Source: Aquimarina agarilytica ZC1 (lineage in GTDB: Bacteria; Bacteroidota; Bacteroidia; Flavobacteriales; Flavobacteriaceae). From it: 43,313 nt of DNA. Each line of letters starts with the position of its first letter. Position 1 is the stretch's first letter. Position numbers and translations under genes: made by a program. The notes under the pieces are model-generated. The model was not told the DNA's origin and did no database searches. It saw only the letters and a program-made list of their open reading frames with translations. The stretch covers positions 144,319 through 187,631 of the forward strand of contig NZ_JH621247.1 of NCBI RefSeq assembly GCF_000255455.1. Direction: 5' to 3'. Below, one piece after another: positions 39,025 through 43,313 of this stretch.

Positions 39025-40692
39025 TTATCCGTTCATAGATATTAGAAACTCTTCGTTGTTTTTTGTTTGCTTTACACGTTGGTTTATGGATTCCATAGCT
39101 TCTACAGGATTCATATCAGCTAAAAACTTACGTAATACCCACATGCGTTGCATAGTAGTGTCATCAAGTAAAATGTCATCTCTACGAGTGCTACTTGAAA
39201 CAAGATCAATAGCAGGGAAAATACGGCGGTTAGATATTTTTCGATCTAACTGTAATTCCATATTACCAGTACCTTTAAATTCTTCAAAAATAACTTCGTC
39301 CATTTTTGAACCAGTTTCTGTTAAGGCTGTAGCAATAATTGTAAGTGATCCTCCACCTTCAATATTACGGGCAGCTCCAAAGAAACGTTTAGGCTTGTGT
39401 AGGGCATTAGCATCTACACCACCACTTAGAATTTTACCACTAGCAGGTTGAACCGTATTATAGGCACGAGCTAAACGCGTAATAGAGTCAAGTAAAATAA
39501 CTACATCATGACCACATTCAACCAAACGCTTTGCTTTTTCTAAAACAATGTTTGCTACTTTCACATGTTCATGAGCTTCCTTGTCAAAGGTTGAGGCTAT
39601 AACTTCACCTTGAACATTACGTTGCATATCTGTTACCTCTTCAGGGCGTTCATCAATAAGTAATATCATCTGATAAACTTCAGGATGGTTGGCTGCAATA
39701 GCATTAGCAACATCCTTTAGTAGCATAGTTTTACCAGTTTTTGGTTGTGCTACAATCATTCCACGTTGCCCTTTTCCTATAGGAGAAAACAAATCCATAA
39801 TTCGAGTTGAAATGGTACTTTGTCTATCTGCAATATTAAATTTTTCTTGAGGGAAAAGTGGTGTCAAGTGTTCAAATGATACACGATCACGAACCACTTG
39901 GGGACTGAGTCCATTAATTTGGTTTACTTTAATTAAAGGAAAGTATTTTTCACCTTCTTTGGGTGGGCGTACTTGACCAAGTACGGTATCACCAGTTTTT
40001 AAACCAAATAATCTTATTTGAGATTGTGATACATAAATATCATCGGGTGATGATAAGTAGTTGTAGTCACTGGAACGTAAAAAACCATAGCCGTCCTGCA
40101 TAATGTCTAAAACACCTTCGCTCTCTATTATGGCGTCAAATTCAAAGTCAGGCTCCTTGTAACGATTTCTAGGGTCTCTGTTTCCTTTATTGTCTCTAGT
40201 ATTTCCGTTATTATTTTTGTGATTTTTGTTTTTGTGATTGTTGTTAGCGTTGTTGCCACGATCGTTTTTTTCAAAACGAGGTTTGTTGGGCTCTCTTTTT
40301 TCATTTTTTACAACTTCTTTTACAGGAGCAGCATCTTTTTCAGGTGCTTTTCGCTTTGGTTTAGCTAATTCAGGAGTGTTGTTGTTTTCCTTTTTAGGAA
40401 CAACGCGCTCTTTACGCTCCCTTTTAGGTTTGCTAGGAGCAGGAGTTGTTGTTTCTTTGGCTGTTTTAGTTGGAGCTTCTGGTTTGCTCTCATTAACTTT
40501 GGTTTCAGTAGGTTCCTCCTTTAGAACAGAAGCTACTTTGGCTACTTTAGTTGGGTCATCAGCTTGATGATCCAAAATTTGATATACTAAATCCAGTTTT
40601 TTTAAAGTACGAAATTTAGGAACTTTTAATGCCTTAGCCATTTCCTGTAGCTCAGGTAACTTTTTTGATTTTAAATCAGAAATTTCTAACAT
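39025..40692 (-). CDS. rho: transcription termination factor Rho with long disordered insert
   Basis: Rho is the RNA-dependent ATPase that releases transcripts. The N-terminal Rho_N helix bundle (1-45) is followed by a Lys/Asn/Pro-rich low-complexity insert (about 46-180, including the N-rich [16 protein letters not shown]), then the RNA-binding cold-shock domain (185-255), Walker A AQPKTGKT (315-322) and Walker B VVILLDS (397-403). The 555 residues compare with 419 in E. coli; the extra length is the insert. Similar inserts are usual in Bacteroidota and are reported to drive phase separation in Bacteroides. Single gene with a 290-base upstream spacer. Confidence 0.96.
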   Translation of the reverse strand: MLEISDLKSKKLPELQEMAKALKVPKFRTLKKLDLVYQILDHQADDPTKVAKVASVLKEEPTETKVNESKPEAPTKTAKETTTPAPSKPKRERKERVVPKKENNNTPELAKPKRKAPEKDAAPVKEVVKNEKREPNKPRFEKNDRGNNANNNHKNKNHKNNNGNTRDNKGNRDPRNRYKEPDFEFDAIIESEGVLDIMQDGYGFLRSSDYNYLSSPDDIYVSQSQIRLFGLKTGDTVLGQVRPPKEGEKYFPLIKVNQINGLSPQVVRDRVSFEHLTPLFPQEKFNIADRQSTISTRIMDLFSPIGKGQRGMIVAQPKTGKTMLLKDVANAIAANHPEVYQMILLIDERPEEVTDMQRNVQGEVIASTFDKEAHEHVKVANIVLEKAKRLVECGHDVVILLDSITRLARAYNTVQPASGKILSGGVDANALHKPKRFFGAARNIEGGGSLTIIATALTETGSKMDEVIFEEFKGTGNMELQLDRKISNRRIFPAIDLVSSSTRRDDILLDDTTMQRMWVLRKFLADMNPVEAMESINQRVKQTKNNEEFLISMNG

Positions 40693-40933
40693 GTAATTTG
40701 TTAATTATCTTTTTATTTATAGAGAATAAATACTAGAAAGTATGTATTGAGTCTGAAGATTGTTAAATAGTTTTGAAACTATTCGTTATTGCAAGTATAC
40801 AACAATATTTTTATTAGAAAAACTCTTTATCAAATTACTTGTTAGTTAATTGCTTAAGTTTTTTTAGTTAAATTGAGATTGACAAGAATAGAGATTGTTA
40901 GGTGACTCATATTTCTTTTTTTGAGTTTATTTG

Positions 40934-40963
40934 TTGATTTTTAAAAAGAAACAGCTATTTTTG
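40934..40963 (+). promoter_or_regulatory. promoter of the DUF4293 gene
   Basis: TTG (40934-40936), 19 bases, TATTTTTG (40956-40963): an exact consensus match, 20 bases before the start codon. Confidence 0.75.
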
Positions 40964-40983
40964 TAATACAGAAGAAAAAAAGT

Positions 40984-41382
40984 ATGATTCAACGTATTCA
41001 AAGCGTTTATTTATTATTAGCAGCATTAGTATCCGGAGTTTTGTCTTATTTTTTTCCAACTGGTTTTGATAAAGTAGGGGAAATAAGTGCTCCATTTTAT
41101 TATGAAATGTTGTTGATTTCAGCTTTATTATCGTTCATTATTATTTTTGTTTTTAAAAATAGAAAGCTTCAATTTGTTTTGGGGCGATTAAATATACTAT
41201 TAAATGTTATTTTACTAGGCGTTTTCGTGTATTTGACACTAACTGTATCTGGAGAGGTTTTTGCTTCTGAGAAGGGTATTGGGCGGTTCATACCTGTGCT
41301 ATCTATCGTTTTAATTGTGTTAGCCAACAAGGCTATTAAAAAGGATGAGCAGCTCGTAAAATCTGTGGACAGATTACGATAA
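40984..41382 (+). CDS. DUF4293 family membrane protein
   Basis: A 132-residue protein with four membrane helices (about 5-25, 38-58, 65-88, 95-113) and the family start MIQRIQSVYLLLAAL. The family is widespread in Bacteroidota, commonly beside rho, as here, and its function is unknown. It has its own strong promoter and a terminator. Confidence 0.9.
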   Translation: MIQRIQSVYLLLAALVSGVLSYFFPTGFDKVGEISAPFYYEMLLISALLSFIIIFVFKNRKLQFVLGRLNILLNVILLGVFVYLTLTVSGEVFASEKGIGRFIPVLSIVLIVLANKAIKKDEQLVKSVDRLR

Positions 41383-41404
41383 ACACTTAACTAGTATTTT
41401 GTGC

Positions 41405-41440
41405 GAAAAAAAGCCAGCGTCTGCCAACGCTGGCTTTTTT
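41405..41440. terminator. bidirectional terminator after the DUF4293 gene
   Basis: AAGCCAGCGT and ACGCTGGCTT form a 10-bp GC-rich stem with A and T tracts on either side, between convergent genes. Confidence 0.92.
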
Positions 41441-41470
41441 ATTTTCAAAATTATTTCACATCAAAATTGA

Positions 41471-41698
41471 TTATTTTCTGTGAGATCCATCACAATAGGG
41501 TGGATTGTTGGTGAGTTTACATGTGCATAATGAAGCTTCTTTTGCTTCAGTTACTTCGAATGCTAAAGAGGGTGTAGCATTGTGTTTTCTGTGAGATCCA
41601 TCGCAAAAAGGTTGATTTTCACTATGGCTACATGTGCACCATGCATATTTTTTACCAGGTTCTAGGCTTACTTTAATGGGTGTTTTTTTATCAGACAT
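41471..41698 (-). CDS. double CDGSH iron-sulfur protein
   Basis: I start at the ATG at 41698 (75 residues, MSDKKTPIKVSLEPGKK); an upstream ATG at 41770 adds 24 unlikely residues. The protein is two CDGSH motifs and little else: WCTCSHSENQPFCDGSH and LCTCKLTNNPPYCDGSH, each with the CxCx(2)Sx(3)PxCDGxxH ligand set (three Cys and one His) for a 2Fe-2S cluster. Bacterial members are small cytoplasmic redox or cluster-transfer proteins. Single gene convergent with the DUF4293 gene. Confidence 0.9.
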   Translation of the reverse strand: MSDKKTPIKVSLEPGKKYAWCTCSHSENQPFCDGSHRKHNATPSLAFEVTEAKEASLCTCKLTNNPPYCDGSHRK

Positions 41699-41930
41699 AG
41701 TATATTTTTTTAATTCTAAATTACAATATACTTCTACTTGAGTTAAGATTGATTTTAAATAATAGCGCATTTTAAGTGTGTTTTTAGAAGACTTTGCTTT
41801 GTTAACTATGTATGGGGTGTTATTTGTTAATAAATTGTAAATAATTAGCTGAATTTTGACTGTAATACTTGGTTTAATTCACTATTTTGCTTGTTAGAAT
41901 TGAAATAAAAAAAATTAAATTTTTATATAT

Positions 41931-43313
41931 ATGGCTGACGGAGAAAAGCTGATTCCTATTAATATTGAAGAGGAAATGAAATCGGCATACATCGATTATT
42001 CGATGTCTGTAATTGTTTCTAGGGCGTTACCCGATGTACGTGATGGACTAAAGCCAGTACACCGTAGGGTGTTATTTGGAATGCATGAGCTGGGTGTTAG
42101 GGCTTCAAGTGCTCATAAAAAATCTGCAAGAATTGTTGGAGAGGTACTAGGTAAGTATCACCCACATGGTGATACATCTGTATATGATGCAATGGTACGT
42201 ATGGCTCAGGAATGGAGTATGCGTTATATGCTAGTTGATGGACAAGGAAATTTTGGATCTGTTGATGGAGATAGTCCTGCAGCAATGCGATATACCGAAG
42301 CAAGAATGCGAAAGATATCGGAAGATATGCTTGCTGATATTGATAAAGAAACTGTTGATCATACATTAAATTTTGATGATACGTTAAAAGAACCTACAGT
42401 GCTTCCAACACGAGTGCCCGGTTTGTTAATTAACGGAGCATCTGGAATTGCGGTGGGTATGGCGACTAATATGCCTCCACATAATTTAGGAGAAGTTATT
42501 GATGGTACCGTGGCGTACATTGATAATAATGATATTGAAGTTGAAGGTTTAATGGAGTATATAAAAGCTCCAGATTTCCCTACCGGAGGAATAATATATG
42601 GCTATGATGGAGTGCGTGAAGCATTTAAAACTGGTCGAGGTCGTATTGTGATGCGAGCTAAAGCTACTATTGAAGAGGTTAGAGGTAAAGAATGTATTAT
42701 TGTTAGTGAGATTCCTTATCAGGTAAATAAAGCCGAAATGATTAAAAAAACGGCTGAGCTCATTAATGATAAAAAAATAGATGGAATTTCTTCGATTCGT
42801 GATGAATCCGATAGAAAAGGAATGCGTATTGTTTATGTGTTAAAGCGTGACGCTATTCCAAATATTGTATTAAATATGCTTTACAAGCATACGCAATTGC
42901 AAACTTCATTTAGTGTAAATAATATAGCATTAGTAAATGGACGACCTCAGTTACTTAATGTGAAAGATATGATTCACTATTTTGTGGAACATCGACATGA
43001 AGTTGTGGTAAGAAGAACTACTTATGAATTAAGAAAGGCAGAGGAAAGAGCTCATATTTTAGAAGGTTTAATCATTGCTTCGGATAATATTGATGAGGTT
43101 ATAGCATTAATTAGAGCATCAAATAATGCGGATGAGGCTCGTGCAAAATTGATTGAACGTTTTAAGTTAACTGAGATACAAGCTAAAGCAATAGTTGAAA
43201 TGCGTTTGCGTCAGTTGACTGGACTGGAACAAGATAAATTACGTGCTGAGTATGATGAGTTAATGAAGACAATTGAAGATCTGAAAGATATTTTAGATAA
43301 GAAAGAGCGTCGA
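41931..43313 (+). CDS. gyrA: DNA gyrase subunit A, N-terminal part (runs off the window)
   Basis: The first 461 codons of gyrA, open to the last base of the window. The product starts [20 protein letters not shown] and has the breakage-reunion domain with catalytic Tyr121 (AMRYTEARM). In the quinolone region [10 protein letters not shown], Thr82 takes the place of E. coli Ser83 and Asp86 that of Asp87; Thr is a common wild-type residue in Flavobacteria. The dimerisation coiled coil begins near the end. An imperfect -7 element (TATTTTG at 41883) precedes it. The rest of the gene, including the C-terminal pinwheel domain, is outside. Confidence 0.97.
   Translation, partial: MADGEKLIPINIEEEMKSAYIDYSMSVIVSRALPDVRDGLKPVHRRVLFGMHELGVRASSAHKKSARIVGEVLGKYHPHGDTSVYDAMVRMAQEWSMRYMLVDGQGNFGSVDGDSPAAMRYTEARMRKISEDMLADIDKETVDHTLNFDDTLKEPTVLPTRVPGLLINGASGIAVGMATNMPPHNLGEVIDGTVAYIDNNDIEVEGLMEYIKAPDFPTGGIIYGYDGVREAFKTGRGRIVMRAKATIEEVRGKECIIVSEIPYQVNKAEMIKKTAELINDKKIDGISSIRDESDRKGMRIVYVLKRDAIPNIVLNMLYKHTQLQTSFSVNNIALVNGRPQLLNVKDMIHYFVEHRHEVVVRRTTYELRKAEERAHILEGLIIASDNIDEVIALIRASNNADEARAKLIERFKLTEIQAKAIVEMRLRQLTGLEQDKLRAEYDELMKTIEDLKDILDKKERR

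Noticed and set aside
39056..40567. Forward ORFs of 131 and 109 codons opposite rho
   Set aside because: They are antisense shadows of a certain rho gene; their composition mirrors the disordered insert and they have no promoter.
42171..42188. Quinolone-resistance change in GyrA (Thr at the Ser83 position)
   Set aside because: Thr is a normal wild-type residue here in Flavobacteria and the Asp87 equivalent is intact.

Overview
The window is AT-rich DNA with the signature of a member of the Bacteroidota, most likely a Flavobacteriaceae species. The evidence is flavobacterial promoters (TTG, about 19 bases, TAnnTTTG) upstream of many genes, almost no Shine-Dalgarno sequences, family-typical proteins (DUF4293, DUF6495-like, DUF2061, chalcone isomerase-like, long Rho with a low-complexity insert, sulfite reductase with a HEPN-like tail) and the gene order itself. 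Genus cannot be fixed by eye. No rRNA, tRNA, CRISPR array or transposase gene was seen.

Layout. 1-2.5 kb: fabD, then a reverse-strand DegT/DnrJ aminotransferase with a small membrane-anchored protein. 2.5-6.8 kb: an intergenic foldback element, a Gfo/Idh/MocA oxidoreductase, a Crp/Fnr-type regulator, and a two-gene set (GlcG/HbpS-like protein; seven-bladed propeller fused to a Dabb domain) preceded by a perfect 18-bp dyad. 6.8-12.8 kb: patatin-like phospholipase, M1 peptidase, recG and a Sua5/YrdC protein. 13-16.4 kb: three paralogous small secreted proteins around an AraC-family regulator, each preceded at the same distance by the same ~30-bp box. 16.5-22.9 kb: aroC, an orphan LytTR response regulator, rpsF-rpsR-rplI, a conserved hypothetical protein, a second foldback element, an MscS channel, a DCC-family protein and a lipoprotein. 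22.9-27 kb: maf, rlmH, nadC, a YihY/BrkB membrane protein and two chalcone isomerase-like proteins.

27.1-35.8 kb is the centrepiece: a complete reductive sulfate assimilation operon (DUF2061, cysH, cysD, cysN, sulfite reductase-HEPN, cobA, siroheme synthase CysG-N-like, ferredoxin-NADP reductase, 2Fe-2S ferredoxin). CysDN activates sulfate, CysH reduces the activated sulfate to sulfite, Sir reduces sulfite to sulfide with electrons from NADPH through the reductase and ferredoxin, and CobA plus the CysG-like protein make the siroheme of Sir. Every real intergenic gap inside this operon contains a degenerate array with a strict 7-base period. In four gaps the array downstream of the stop codon is roughly the reverse complement of the array upstream of the next start. 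I do not know a described function for this.

36-43.3 kb: kmo, a GNAT acetyltransferase, gamma-glutamylcyclotransferase-like protein, msrA, rho, a DUF4293 protein, a double-CDGSH iron-sulfur protein and the first 461 codons of gyrA, which runs off the end of the window.
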